Below are positions 18,799 to 28,400 of a stretch of DNA of 64,000 bases, piece by piece. Positions within the stretch are counted from its first letter, which is position 1; the number at the start of each line of letters is the position of its first letter. Made by a program: the position numbers and the translations under genes. Where the stretch lies: the NCBI GenBank assembly GCA_965201045.1, contig OZ241746.1, forward strand, positions 1,674,001 through 1,738,000, in the 5' to 3' direction. The notes beneath the pieces were generated by a model, which worked only from the letters and a program-made list of their open reading frames with translations, was not told where the DNA came from and did not search any database. The stretch comes from JAPORK01 sp026710285 (lineage in GTDB: Bacteria; Pseudomonadota; Gammaproteobacteria; Pseudomonadales; Endozoicomonadaceae).

Positions 18799-19896
18799 AT
18801 GGCGGGTAATACATTTGGTCAGGCTTTCAGAGTCACTACTTTTGGTGAAAGTCATGGAGCAGGGATTGGTGCAGTTGTTGATGGTTGTCCGCCGGGCATT
18901 CCTCTTAATGAAGATGATCTGCAGAAAGAGCTAAATCGGCGTAAACCTGGTACCTCCAGATTTACCACGCAGCGACGCGAATCAGATACCATAAAGATTT
19001 TATCTGGTATTTTTGAAGGCAAGACCACAGGTACGCCGATTGGATTATTTATCGCCAATGAAGATCAGCGCTCAAAAGATTATTCTGCCATAAAAGATCT
19101 GTTTCGTCCGGCTCATGCTGATTATACCTATCTGCATAAATATGGTATCCGGGATTACCGTGGCGGAGGCAGAGCGTCTGCCCGCGAAACTGCTATGCGG
19201 GTAGCCGCAGGTGCTATTGCCAAAAAATATCTGGCTCTACAGCATATTACTGTCAGGGGGTATCTGGCGCAGATGGGATCGATAATTGCAGAGCATTTTA
19301 GCTGGGATGAAACAGAAAAAAATCCTTTCTTCTGTCCGGATAAAGAAAAAGTGACCGAACTGGAAAACCTCATTCAGCAATTACGCAGACAGGGAGATTC
19401 CACCGGCGCAAAAGTTACTGTTGTTGCAGAGGGTGTACCGCCCGGGCTAGGTGAGCCGGTATTTGATCGTTTGGATGCCGATTTAGCTCATGCCTTGATG
19501 AGTATCAATGCAGTCAAAGGTGTGGAAATAGGGGCTGGATTCAGCGTAGTTGCTGCCAAAGGCTCGCAGTGCAGAGATGAGATAACGCCGGAAGGTTTTT
19601 TGTCTAATAATGCTGGTGGTATTTTAGGGGGGATTTCATCAGGGCAGGATGTCATTGCTCATATTGCACTGAAACCGACATCCAGTATTATGCAACCTGG
19701 TCAAAGTGTTGATATTAAAGGGCAACCGGTTACAGTTCAGACCAAAGGGCGGCATGATCCCTGTGTAGGAATAAGAGCTGTGCCTATTGCAGAAGCGATG
19801 ATGGCGATCGTTCTGGCAGATCACTCGTTACGCCATCGCGGTCAGAACGGGAGTGTCCATGTTGATACACCGGTGATTCCTCCGGCAAAGCCCTGA
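18799..19896 (+). CDS. aroC: Chorismate synthase
   Basis: AroC makes chorismate from EPSP, the last step of the shikimate pathway, using reduced FMN. The 365-aa length is typical. Motifs are GESHGAGIGAVVDGCPPGI near the N-terminus, RPGTSRFTTQR-type (RKPGTSRFTTQR), YRGGGRASARET, and near the C-terminus RHDPCVGIRAVPIAEAM. The gene stands alone. Retaining it suggests the organism still makes its own aromatic compounds. Confidence 0.97.
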   Translation: MAGNTFGQAFRVTTFGESHGAGIGAVVDGCPPGIPLNEDDLQKELNRRKPGTSRFTTQRRESDTIKILSGIFEGKTTGTPIGLFIANEDQRSKDYSAIKDLFRPAHADYTYLHKYGIRDYRGGGRASARETAMRVAAGAIAKKYLALQHITVRGYLAQMGSIIAEHFSWDETEKNPFFCPDKEKVTELENLIQQLRRQGDSTGAKVTVVAEGVPPGLGEPVFDRLDADLAHALMSINAVKGVEIGAGFSVVAAKGSQCRDEITPEGFLSNNAGGILGGISSGQDVIAHIALKPTSSIMQPGQSVDIKGQPVTVQTKGRHDPCVGIRAVPIAEAMMAIVLADHSLRHRGQNGSVHVDTPVIPPAKP

Positions 19897-20123
19897 TAAA
19901 TATACCTGATTATTTTTTTTAGTGATGATTTCTGTATTTTGTCTGAAGATTTAAACAAATCAGATTTTTATCCGGGTTTTGCAGAATTCAGGTTATTTCA
20001 TAGTGAAAAATATGGTATTATTATTTCTTTAATTTGATTGCCTTCCAGCCAGGAATGCAACATTTAGTTAAAAAAATACAGTTCAATAAAGTTGTAATAA
20101 TTTGTGAATAACTGGTATGTAAG

Positions 20124-20291
20124 ATGAAAAAATGGCAGTGTACCGTTTGTGGTTTGATTTATGATGAAGAGCTGGGCTGGCCTGAAGATGGTATTGCGCC
20201 GGGCACCGCCTGGGAAGATGTTCCGGATAACTGGCTCTGTCCCGATTGTGGTGTAACCAAGAGCTGTTTTGAAATGATTGCGCTGACATAG
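20124..20291 (+). CDS. Rubredoxin
   Basis: A 55-aa protein starting MKKWQCTVCGLIYDEELGWP. The two knuckles CxxCG (CTVCG near residue 6 and CPDCG near residue 39) bind one iron. DGIAPGTAWEDVPDNWLCPDCG is the standard rubredoxin core, and the family transfers electrons, for example to alkane monooxygenases or peroxide-detoxifying enzymes. No reductase is adjacent. Confidence 0.95.
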   Translation: MKKWQCTVCGLIYDEELGWPEDGIAPGTAWEDVPDNWLCPDCGVTKSCFEMIALT

Positions 20292-20735
20292 CCATAATAC
20301 ATTTAAAAACAGCACTTTCTGTGTTTAATCTGTCTGGTTTTATTCTGAAAATTAACGGTGTTTTTCCATTCTGTACTCTGTTTGTATGTATGAAATAACC
20401 GATAAAAAATGCCAGCAGAGCGGAAAAACAAAAATTAATTTTGTACAGGTTTCTTACCGGGCATAAACAGTGTACACTAGTGTACGATCTGGTGTAATTG
20501 TAAGTGAAAAACGGAAAGCAAAGGTAAAGTAAAGAATAAGGACAGAGTGTCACAAAAAAGCCCGGGGGAGAAACAGCAATTTTTTATTGAATTCCCCCAA
20601 ATTCTTTTTATGGGCGATATCTGCTTGATTATTTTTTCTGTTTGTTCTACAATTTTCCTCTTTTTCATTTGATTTTTTGCATTGCTGTATGTAAAAAAAC
20701 AGTATTTGCTGCTTAAAAAAACAGGAGATTAAACA
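20292..20735. other. Gene-free stretch upstream of rpmH, with a 14-bp palindrome
   Basis: GTACACTAGTGTAC at 20472-20485 is a perfect palindrome and could be an operator. I found no DnaA boxes (TTATCCACA) nearby, so this is not an obvious origin even though rpmH often flanks dnaA. The rpmH promoter must lie near 20660-20720. Confidence 0.4.
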
Positions 20736-20870
20736 ATGAAACGTACTTTTCAACCAAGCGTACTGAAACGTAAACGCAATCATGGTTTCCGTGCCCGCAT
20801 GGCAACTAAAAACGGTCAAAAAGTCATTGCACGGCGCAGGGCTAAAGGGCGTAAACGCTTATCTGCCTGA
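20736..20870 (+). CDS. rpmH: 50S ribosomal protein L34
   Basis: The 44-aa product MKRTFQPSVLKRKRNHGFRA and onward to RRRAKGRKRLSA is a standard L34. AGGAG lies eight bases before the ATG. It heads the conserved cluster rpmH-rnpA-yidD-yidC-mnmE. dnaA, its usual divergent neighbour, is not present. Confidence 0.98.
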   Translation: MKRTFQPSVLKRKRNHGFRARMATKNGQKVIARRRAKGRKRLSA

Positions 20871-20888
20871 TAACTTGAGGTTCAGCTA

Positions 20889-21296
20889 TTGTTAGGTGCA
20901 AATTTTAGTCGTTGTCACCGCTTGCTAAACGTAAATGATTTCCGAAAAGTCTTTGATGAAGCAGAGATTAAACTTTCAGAAAAAAATTTCTTAATTCTTA
21001 TCAGGCGTGCTGAGAGCAAAATACCCAAATTAGGTATAGTGATATCGAAAAAAAAAGTGCGACTGGCAGTCAACCGAAATCGTTGCAAGCGCATCATAAG
21101 AGAGAGCTTTCGCACGCATCAGAAATTGCTGGCAGGGTTAGAACTTGTCGTGTGTGCCCGCTACGGGCTGGATAAGTTGTCAACAACAGATTTACACGAA
21201 CGGTTGCAGCATCAATGGCAACGTACATTGAGGAAACGGCAAAAATTAGTGAAATATAATGAGTCTGCTGACAGGGAATTATTATATTCAAACTAA
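20889..21296 (+). CDS. rnpA: Ribonuclease P protein component
   Basis: RnpA is the protein cofactor of RNase P, which matures tRNA 5' ends. The 135-aa product has the RNA-binding motif KKVRLAVNRNRCKRIIRESF and a typical FSRCHRLLNVNDFRKVF start. It begins with TTG 18 bases after rpmH, with TGAGG upstream. A weak start codon is common for this gene and lowers its output relative to rpmH. Confidence 0.96.
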   Translation: MLGANFSRCHRLLNVNDFRKVFDEAEIKLSEKNFLILIRRAESKIPKLGIVISKKKVRLAVNRNRCKRIIRESFRTHQKLLAGLELVVCARYGLDKLSTTDLHERLQHQWQRTLRKRQKLVKYNESADRELLYSN

Positions 21297-21410
21297 CTCT
21301 AACCCAAAGATATAAGATGCGAATCAGATGAACATCTGCAATGAAGTGGTTTTAATAAAATGCGATATTTGCAATCCAAATTACATGAATGCCTGTTATT
21401 TAAAGGCTGT

Positions 21411-21710
21411 ATGTTTATGATAAAAAGACCATTGCGAATGATGGTTTTTTTTATTATTCGTGTTTATCAGTGCCTGATAAGTCCACTGCTCGGTCCACGA
21501 TGTCGCTTTTACCCTTCCTGTTCAAACTATGCAATAGAAGCAATTAACCGGTATGGATTACTGAAAGGGAGTTATTTGTCTTTATGGCGTATTTTGCGCT
21601 GCCATCCTTTTTGTGCGGGCGGCTTTGATCCTGTTCCGCCTGAAGATCGCACTAAAGCTTCCCTGACCAAACATCATACTGCTCATAACAAAGATACTAC
21701 GGCTTACTAA
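21411..21710 (+). CDS. yidD: Membrane-protein insertion factor YidD
   Basis: YidD is a small inner-membrane-associated protein that assists YidC. The signature is LISPLLGPRCRFYPSCSNYA, followed by CHPFCAGGFDPVPPED. I place the start at 21411 (MFMIKRPLRMMVF), with AAAGG seven bases upstream; the frame is open back to 21360. It ends two bases before yidC, so the two are translationally close. Confidence 0.92.
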   Translation: MFMIKRPLRMMVFFIIRVYQCLISPLLGPRCRFYPSCSNYAIEAINRYGLLKGSYLSLWRILRCHPFCAGGFDPVPPEDRTKASLTKHHTAHNKDTTAY

Positions 21711-21712
21711 CC

Positions 21713-23410
21713 ATGGATTTTAAAAGAATATTTTTAATTTTAGGTCTGATTATTGTTGGTTACCTGATGATTTTGAAATGGAATCAGGAGCATCAGTATC
21801 AAATAGATAATGATAAAAAAATAACAGACGCTCATCAGCCTCATGAAAAACTTAATGAACACAGCCATTTACCATCGGCAAACTTACCCTCTGATGCACC
21901 TAAAGCTGTAGAACAAAGTAACGATGCTCCAAAAATAGAAGTCAACAAGACTCAACCAAACACTGTACACAAAGATCTGTTCATTACAGCGGTAACAGAT
22001 AATTTAAAAATAAAAATTGATCCTTATGGCGGTAATATCGTTTATCTTGCTTTACTGAAATATCCTGAAAAACAGGGTAACAGTGCACCTTTTGTGTTGT
22101 TAGATAAAAATGAAAGAGTGACTTTCATTGCGCAATCTGGTCTTATCGGGGAAAACGGACCCGACGCACACGGTCTTCCTCTGTATAAAGCAGCACTGAA
22201 AAATTATACCCTGCGGCAGGGTGAAAAAGAGCTTAACGTTGATCTTCACTTGGAAGAAAAAGGTGTCAATATAACCAAACGCTACACTTTTACCCGTGGA
22301 GATTATGCAATAAAGCTCACTTATATTATTAATAACACAACCCAAACTCCGTGGTCAGGCAATTTTTATGCACAGCTTAAGCGTGACAATAGCCATGATC
22401 CTGATATGAGCACCACTTCAATTTCAAGCTATCTGGGTGCAGCTGTTAAATCTAACGATAAAAAATTCAAAAAATTAAAGTTTGACAGTTTTGAGTCATC
22501 ACCTTTCAGGGAAACAGTAACCGGTGGATATGCCGCTATTTTACAGCATTATTTTGTAACCGCATGGGTGCCTGCACAGAATCAACAGTTTGTCTATAGC
22601 ACACGAAAAGTAGCTGGTGATAATATTGTCGGTTTTTATGGCAAAACAGCAGTTACTGCTGCACCTGAAGCGCAGGCAGAAATAAGCGCTAAGCTATATG
22701 CAGGTCCCAAAATTGGTGAATCACTGGAAAAACTGGCATCTGGTCTTGAGTTAACCATTGACTACGGCTGGTTATGGTTTATTGCGGCACCCATGTTTGC
22801 TGTTCTTGCATTTTTGCATAAATTGTTTGGAAACTGGGGCTGGTCCATTATCGTCTTAACAACATTAATTAAGCTACTCTTTTATCCGTTGGCCAATGCG
22901 AGCTATCGCTCTATGGCAAGAATGCGGTCACTGCAACCAAAGATGCAGGCGCTTAAAGAACGTTACGGCGATGACCGACAGAAAATGTCACAGGAACTGA
23001 TGGCTTTATATAAAAAAGAGAAGGTCAATCCAATGGGAGGATGTCTACCCATACTGGTGCAGATGCCATTTTTTGTGGCACTCTATGAAGTGCTGATTGA
23101 GGCTGTGCAGTTACGCCAGGTACCATGGATTTTCTGGATTCATGATCTCTCTCGCATGGACCCTTATTTTATTCTGCCTATTATCATGGGCGGGCTGATG
23201 CTGATTCAGCAACGCCTAAATCCTGCACCACCAGATCCTACACAGGCAAAAATTATGAAATTCATGCCGGTTATGTTTACCATTTTCTTTTTATGGTTTC
23301 CGGCCGGGCTGGTGATTTACTGGGTAACAAACAACTTTTTATCCATTCTCCAGCAGTGGTGGATTACCAAAAAATATGAGCAGCAAATGGCTCAGGCAAA
23401 AAAGAAATAG
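21713..23410 (+). CDS. yidC: Membrane protein insertase YidC
   Basis: YidC inserts and folds inner-membrane proteins, alone or with SecYEG. The 565-aa protein has an N-terminal membrane anchor, a large periplasmic beta domain (about residues 60-345), and the conserved five-helix insertase core. The core starts near YGWLWFIAAPMFAVL and includes NPMGGCLPILVQMPFF and FPAGLVIYWVTNN. It is part of the rpmH-rnpA-yidD-yidC-mnmE block. Confidence 0.98.
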   Translation: MDFKRIFLILGLIIVGYLMILKWNQEHQYQIDNDKKITDAHQPHEKLNEHSHLPSANLPSDAPKAVEQSNDAPKIEVNKTQPNTVHKDLFITAVTDNLKIKIDPYGGNIVYLALLKYPEKQGNSAPFVLLDKNERVTFIAQSGLIGENGPDAHGLPLYKAALKNYTLRQGEKELNVDLHLEEKGVNITKRYTFTRGDYAIKLTYIINNTTQTPWSGNFYAQLKRDNSHDPDMSTTSISSYLGAAVKSNDKKFKKLKFDSFESSPFRETVTGGYAAILQHYFVTAWVPAQNQQFVYSTRKVAGDNIVGFYGKTAVTAAPEAQAEISAKLYAGPKIGESLEKLASGLELTIDYGWLWFIAAPMFAVLAFLHKLFGNWGWSIIVLTTLIKLLFYPLANASYRSMARMRSLQPKMQALKERYGDDRQKMSQELMALYKKEKVNPMGGCLPILVQMPFFVALYEVLIEAVQLRQVPWIFWIHDLSRMDPYFILPIIMGGLMLIQQRLNPAPPDPTQAKIMKFMPVMFTIFFLWFPAGLVIYWVTNNFLSILQQWWITKKYEQQMAQAKKK

Positions 23411-23423
23411 AGTGACTGACTGA

Positions 23424-23672
23424 GCGTTACCAGCCCCGGTTCGGAGATTTGTTGACATAATATACGATGTTATTATTTTCAAAGATATGCCGTCATTCCC
23501 GCGAAAGCGGGAATCGATTAAAGAATAATTATCACGAAAATATAACTTCCCTGTTATCGGGTTTCGGTAATCCCTACCGGAATGGCGCAGCTTTTCAGCG
23601 TTATCTATTTGTTAAGGAAGGATTTTTATTAAACCAAAAACTCCGAACCGGGGTTTACCAACAAGGTAACGC
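23424..23672 (+). mobile_element. 249-bp inverted-repeat element (MITE-like)
   Basis: The ends are inverted: GCGTTACCAGCCCCGGTTCG at 23424 against CTCCGAACCGGGG plus GGTAACGC at 23641-23672. The interior has no real gene, but 23495-23514 holds the 20-bp palindrome ATTCCCGCGAAAGCGGGAAT, a common REP-type sequence. AAAAACTCCGAACC recurs at 33957. The element sits between yidC and mnmE. Confidence 0.55.
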
Positions 23673-23775
23673 TATCGTTATTCCGGATACCAGCAAATGA
23701 ACGACCATCTGACACTGCTTCCGCAAACAACCACCATGAAATTAACCGCCTGTTTAACTGATTTTAGTGATCTTT

Positions 23776-25164
23776 ATGTGTTCTGAAACCTCTTCATCTG
23801 CTTCTTTGAACAATAAAACCACTATTGTCGCTCAGGCAACACCACCCGGACGTGGTGGGGTTGGTATTGTAAGAGTGTCCGGACCCGATGTAAAAAAAAT
23901 TATTGCCGCAGTTATTTGCAAATCCCTGCAACCCCGTTATGCACATTATGTCCCTTTTCAGGATAGTAACGGAGAGGTTATTGACATAGGGCTGGCACTT
24001 TTTTTCCCGGGTCCCGACTCTTTCACCGGTGAAGATGTTCTGGAACTGCATGGTCATGGTGGTCCTATTGTGATCAACATGCTGATTAAGACCATTTGCC
24101 AGTGTGGTGCACAACTTGCACGTCCGGGTGAATTTTCAGAGCGAGCCTTTTTAAATGATAAAATGGATCTAACTCAGGCTGAAGCCATTGCCGATCTGAT
24201 CAACAGCGGCTCAGAACAGGCAGCCAGAAGTGCTGTGCGCTCTTTACAGGGAGAGTTTTCAAAGCAGGTAAATGAGTTAACAGAAGCGCTGATAAAGCTG
24301 CGCATTTACGTTGAAGCATCCATTGATTTTCCGGAAGAAGAAGTTGATTTTCTTGCTGAAGGAAAAGTGCTGGAAAAACTGGATGCGCTCATGCATTTGC
24401 TTGAGATTATTCTACAGAAAGCAAACCAGGGTCATCTGTTGCAGGAAGGCATGAATGTCGTAATTGCAGGTAAACCAAACGCAGGAAAGTCCAGTCTTTT
24501 AAATGCGTTATCAGGGAAAGAAACGGCTATTGTCACCGATATTCCCGGAACAACACGGGATATCTTACGGGAAAATATTCACATTGATGGCATGCCATTA
24601 CATATTATGGATACAGCGGGACTGCATGACAGTGAAGACTATGTAGAGCAGCTCGGTGTTAAGCGTGCATTGCAGGTTATTTCAGAAGCGGATAAAGTGC
24701 TTATTGTTGTCGATGCTAAGGTGACACCGGTCATTAATCCACAGGAAATAACCGCTGTGTTAGGTATTACTTTATCTCCGGAACGTACCGTGTTTATCAA
24801 CAACAAAATTGATTTAACCGGACAAACAGCTGGTATTGTCTGCCAAAACGGACAGAAGATTATCAATATATGTGCCAAAACAGGCGCAGGTATTGAGGAG
24901 ATGAAACAGTACCTGAAAGATAGTGCCGGGTTTGCACAAATGAATGAAAATAGTTTTACTGCCAGACGACGCCATCTGGAAGCATTACGGCAAACACAAC
25001 ACCATTTATTGAAAGGGAAAGAACAGCTTACCCTAATTGGTGCAGGTGAGTTATTAGCAGAAGATTTACGCATGGCGCAACAAGCACTGGGCGAAGTAAC
25101 CGGAACATTTTCTAATGATGATTTGTTAGGGCAAATTTTTTCCAGTTTCTGTATTGGAAAATAA
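23776..25164 (+). CDS. mnmE: tRNA modification GTPase MnmE
   Basis: MnmE, with MnmG, makes the carboxymethylaminomethyl modification at wobble uridine. Features are the N-terminal THF-binding domain (IVAQATPPGRGGVGIVRVSGP) and the G domain with GKPNAGKSS near residue 231, DTAGLHD and NKID. The C-terminal FCIGK carries the conserved catalytic Cys. ATG at 23776 is preferred to an in-frame GTG three codons earlier. mnmG does not follow. Confidence 0.97.
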   Translation: MCSETSSSASLNNKTTIVAQATPPGRGGVGIVRVSGPDVKKIIAAVICKSLQPRYAHYVPFQDSNGEVIDIGLALFFPGPDSFTGEDVLELHGHGGPIVINMLIKTICQCGAQLARPGEFSERAFLNDKMDLTQAEAIADLINSGSEQAARSAVRSLQGEFSKQVNELTEALIKLRIYVEASIDFPEEEVDFLAEGKVLEKLDALMHLLEIILQKANQGHLLQEGMNVVIAGKPNAGKSSLLNALSGKETAIVTDIPGTTRDILRENIHIDGMPLHIMDTAGLHDSEDYVEQLGVKRALQVISEADKVLIVVDAKVTPVINPQEITAVLGITLSPERTVFINNKIDLTGQTAGIVCQNGQKIINICAKTGAGIEEMKQYLKDSAGFAQMNENSFTARRRHLEALRQTQHHLLKGKEQLTLIGAGELLAEDLRMAQQALGEVTGTFSNDDLLGQIFSSFCIGK

Positions 25165-25318
25165 ACAGGTCACTGCATGTACTACGATAGCGTGGGTGAG
25201 GCTGACTTTTGCTATTCAGGCGATGTGTAAAACTTCTGTTGCCATGGGGCAACAGAAGCGCTTATTGCGGACTCTGTCATGTCGTCCTGATCAAAAGTAA
25301 TAAGCTATCAGTGCGCTT

Positions 25319-25376
25319 AGGGTCTGTTGGTGTTTTGTGAAAGCTGAGCAACATAACAAAACATCAGCAGACCCTG
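25319..25376 (+). repeat. Long hairpin repeat
   Basis: AGGGTCTGTTGGTGTTTTGT pairs with ACAAAACATCAGCAGACCCT to form a nearly perfect 20-bp stem with a 17-nt loop. The right arm also occurs at 9630 and 12042. It could act as a bidirectional transcription stop between mnmE and brnQ, which converge here. Confidence 0.65.
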
Positions 25377-25428
25377 GCAGAAATCAATACTGATATAGTC
25401 CGCACCAACCAGCTTTAATATTAAGGTA

Positions 25429-26733
25429 TTATTCTGGTTTTATTAATCTTTTTCCCTTCAGATTACCCATTATAATACCCAGTATAAATATGATCACACA
25501 GGGTAACAACCAACTTAAACCCTCTTCAAAGAAGGGCATACGCGCCAATAAATTTTGTTTTGAAAATGGAGTGACTGTATTCATCACATCAGTAAACCCA
25601 AAAAATAAAGTGACCAGACAGGCTGCAAGCATAAAACGATGATCAATCGAAATATACTTCCGCACTATCGCTGCAAAGATAACCACAATAGTTAGTGGAT
25701 ACAGCGCAAGAACAATCGGTATAGATATAGTAATAATACGGTCCAGCCCCATGTTAGCTATACAAAATGAGAGAATAGTTAGTAAAACAGCCCAGCTTTT
25801 ATAAGATATTTTTTTATATAAAAAGTGAAAATACTCTGCACATGCTGTAACCAAACCGACTGATGTAGTAAGACAGGCAAGTAATATAATGACGGCTAAA
25901 ACTATTTGTCCGGGCAGACCAAAGTACTTATTTACAAACAGCGCTAGTACCTGCCCACCATTTGTTGCATGCGAAGCTATTCCCTGGCTGATAGCTCCCA
26001 TATAAAAAAGTCCGAAATAAACACCAGCCAGTAAAATTCCTGCCAGCAAACTGGCAAAAATAGTTATTCTCATCACATGCTGTTCACAAGTTATATTAAA
26101 GCTGCGGACTGTATTAACAATAACAGCACCAAACGCAAGTCCTGCTACTGTATCAAGCGTCAAATATCCCTGCAATAACCCTTGCCCAAAAGGATTATGA
26201 ATATAATCTCCGGCAGGCGTTCCAACTTTAGTGCCGGGAATAAATAGCATAAAAATAAACATGACAAGTAAACAAAGGAGTAAAACGGGCGTTAAAACCT
26301 CACCAATAATTTTACCCAATTTACCGGGGAATAATACCATCCATAGTGTGGCAGCAAAGAACAGTACGGTAAATAAAAGTAGTGGCCAGTGTGATGTTGT
26401 CTGAACAAAAGACGTAAAGCCTATATCATATGGAACAACTGCTGTTCTTGGTGTCCCCACAAGCGGACCTAAGATAGTATAGATAGCGATCCAAAAACAC
26501 GTTGCCGGTTTTTTAGGCAGATCTACAGTTAAAAATGAAGCTCTTTTGGCAATTGTAATGGAGACAATAGCCAGGATAGCTAATCCAACATCAATTAAAA
26601 TATAACCGATATAAGCAGAAATATAGTTTGTTCCCGACTGTATACCAGCAAAAGGAGGGAAAATTAAATTACCCGCCCCAAAAAAAAATGCAAAAGCTAC
26701 AAATGCTGTTGCTAAAAAACAACGTAAATTCAC
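25429..26733 (-). CDS. brnQ: Branched-chain amino acid transport system II carrier protein
   Basis: BrnQ is a sodium-coupled symporter for leucine, isoleucine and valine in the inner membrane. The 434-aa protein has about twelve hydrophobic segments and the family motif FFGAGNLIFPPFAG near the N-terminus, then GPLVGTPRTAVVPYDIGF. The start is GTG at 26733 with GGAG upstream. It points toward mnmE. Import of amino acids fits a host-associated life. Confidence 0.95.
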   Translation of the reverse strand: MNLRCFLATAFVAFAFFFGAGNLIFPPFAGIQSGTNYISAYIGYILIDVGLAILAIVSITIAKRASFLTVDLPKKPATCFWIAIYTILGPLVGTPRTAVVPYDIGFTSFVQTTSHWPLLLFTVLFFAATLWMVLFPGKLGKIIGEVLTPVLLLCLLVMFIFMLFIPGTKVGTPAGDYIHNPFGQGLLQGYLTLDTVAGLAFGAVIVNTVRSFNITCEQHVMRITIFASLLAGILLAGVYFGLFYMGAISQGIASHATNGGQVLALFVNKYFGLPGQIVLAVIILLACLTTSVGLVTACAEYFHFLYKKISYKSWAVLLTILSFCIANMGLDRIITISIPIVLALYPLTIVVIFAAIVRKYISIDHRFMLAACLVTLFFGFTDVMNTVTPFSKQNLLARMPFFEEGLSWLLPCVIIFILGIIMGNLKGKRLIKPE

Positions 26734-27344
26734 CGTTCTGTTATCTCCAGGTTATAATATTCGTTTCGCCTTTCGGCTTATAAATCTTCAGATTTGTGCG
26801 TAAAAAACTTCTGACCTTTTAATCTAAAACTCATTGTGATTTATTTTTATTTTCAACAAATTTCAGGATTAAAGCTAGCAAAGATTTAGTTACAGCAACA
26901 ACAGCAACAGAGTTGTATGGAACAGTTGAAAGACTTCAATGACACTGCAAAATGGTTGCAGCAAAACAGAAAAAAACAGACAGATCGTAATAACACTAAA
27001 TGAGCCCTATACTCTATTAATTTAAAATCTTTTTTATATGTTTTTTTAATAATGATCAGCGGCACAGAAAAGTATGTTCAACACTATAATAACATCGGCA
27101 TACCTGTTATCTGACACAAAAAACCGTTATTATGGTTTTGGTTTTGTCAGCAACGTATCAAATACCTTGACAATTAAAAATATACTTTGCTTTACTCTTA
27201 AAGCTTTTTAATTATCCTCCAATTTACAAAAATGTCAAAATTTTTTCCTGTCCTTTGTCATTTCAGGTCACCGCAACAAAAATTTTTTGGTGATAACAGC
27301 CAGGACACAGGTTGCATTGAAACAAATACTTTAAGCTGATAAGA
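26734..27344. other. Gene-free stretch upstream of brnQ with a possible coding relic
   Basis: A 28-codon plus-strand frame at 26918-27004 (MEQLKDFNDTAKWLQQNRKK) is preceded by glutamine codons and may be the tail of a lost gene. I cannot assign it. The rest is AT-rich and empty. Confidence 0.3.
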
Positions 27345-27760
27345 GGTACCATGGCAGTCATTATTTTGAGTATGCTAAAGCACTTGTCAACACAAGCCTG
27401 TGAGTTAGATCCAGATAATCCAAACATATTAAGACAAAGGGCACATATTTTACGACACGATAGGCAATATGCAGAAGCGGGGGATTTTTGGAGAAAAGCT
27501 GACTGCATTGATCCGGAGCATGATGATAACCGAAAAGAAGACAAAGATTTGAAACTTAGAGAAAAAATGTCATTAAAGAGTAATCCACAGGATTTCCCTG
27601 CTGAATGGGAAAAATTAAAGGCAGAGATCTTGAAGCCTGATCAGACATTTTGATCATTGGTGGAGAAATTTAAGCAAGAAGTAACAAAGGAAGAAGTGAC
27701 AAGTAGTGACAAGAAGTGACAAGAAGTGACAGATAATCTGGTGTTGCAAGCCCAAAACTG
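27345..27760 (+). pseudogene. TPR protein gene, C-terminal relic (copy 1)
   Basis: Translation from 27351 (LSMLKHLSTQACELDPDNPN and onward to KPDQTF) matches residues about 545-635 of the intact protein at 34403. An in-frame TGA follows, and the repetitive tail with EEVT repeats is scrambled. The N-terminal two thirds are missing. The 105-bp miniature element follows at 27763, as it does in the intact copy. Confidence 0.85.
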
Positions 27761-27762
27761 AC

Positions 27763-27868
27763 TATACCCATTCAACTTCAAAAAGCTGGATTTGATTTTT
27801 GCAGAACCTTTTGATAACAATGATTTCTGGTAAAAGTAAATTCAGCATTTTTGAATTGGATCGGTATA
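27763..27868 (+). mobile_element. 105-bp TA-type miniature element, copy 1
   Basis: It begins TATACCCATTCAACTTCAAA and ends TTTGAATTGGATCGGTATA, giving imperfect terminal inverted repeats of about 20 bp. Copies lie at 31580, 36440 and 61168. TATA at both ends suggests a TA target duplication. Confidence 0.85.
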
Positions 27869-27945
27869 GCCTGACTCAGGCGACAGAAGCTAACAATCTC
27901 AAACCCTGAAAAACAGTAATGATCAGAGAAAAATACACTGTAAAT

Positions 27946-28080
27946 ACCAATATCGGGCAGAAGGAGCTGCCAATTGGCAGTTCCAACCCTTACAGACCCT
28001 GGCGTACGGATTGGAGAGTAGACCGTGGGAACCTTCCCTTGCAAAACCATACGTGAACCTCTCGATTCATACGGCTCTCA
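27946..28080 (-). ncRNA. Nested group II intron 3' ends (intron A inside intron B domain V)
   Basis: On the minus strand, domain V of intron A lies at 28077-28043 (GAGCCGTATGAATCGAGAGG...). Its domain VI ends in GGTCTACTCTC near 28014. This joins directly to the second half of intron B domain V (ATCCGTACGCCAGGGTCTG) and its domain VI hairpin (GGAACTGCCAATTGGCAGCT...), ending at CCCGATATTGG. The same junction occurs at 34000-34080. The rest of both introns is lost. Confidence 0.7.
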
Positions 28081-28400
28081 TCAAGCAAACACATCTGTCA
28101 TTCTCTTATCAATCAAATACAACTCCATATAGCATTCAAACCAAAATATATAATAAAAAGTTCTATAATGATAGAAATTAAAAATGGTTTGGCTTTTTGA
28201 TTTGTGTTAGCATTTCTTTTCAATTTTCAAACTAACTTTAAAAAATGATTTTTATTGTTGCTTGATAGCTTTACCGTCAACTAATATGCAGTTTGATTTA
28301 CACACTTTGCAAAAAAAATCTTTTTTTAAATAAGGTAATGATGAAATTTTTCTTTTAAAATATTACATTAATCTTTCCAGGGGAAAGCTGAGGTTATAAA

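Noticed and set aside
20472..20485. TrpR operator
   Set aside because: The palindrome GTACACTAGTGTAC shares only CTAG-type symmetry with trp operators, and no trp gene is near.
20292..20735. Chromosome origin next to rpmH
   Set aside because: No DnaA box clusters or dnaA/dnaN genes are visible here.
26918..27004. Small gene MEQLKDFNDTAKW
   Set aside because: No good ribosome site, upstream stop and glutamine run suggest a relic; not enough to call a gene.
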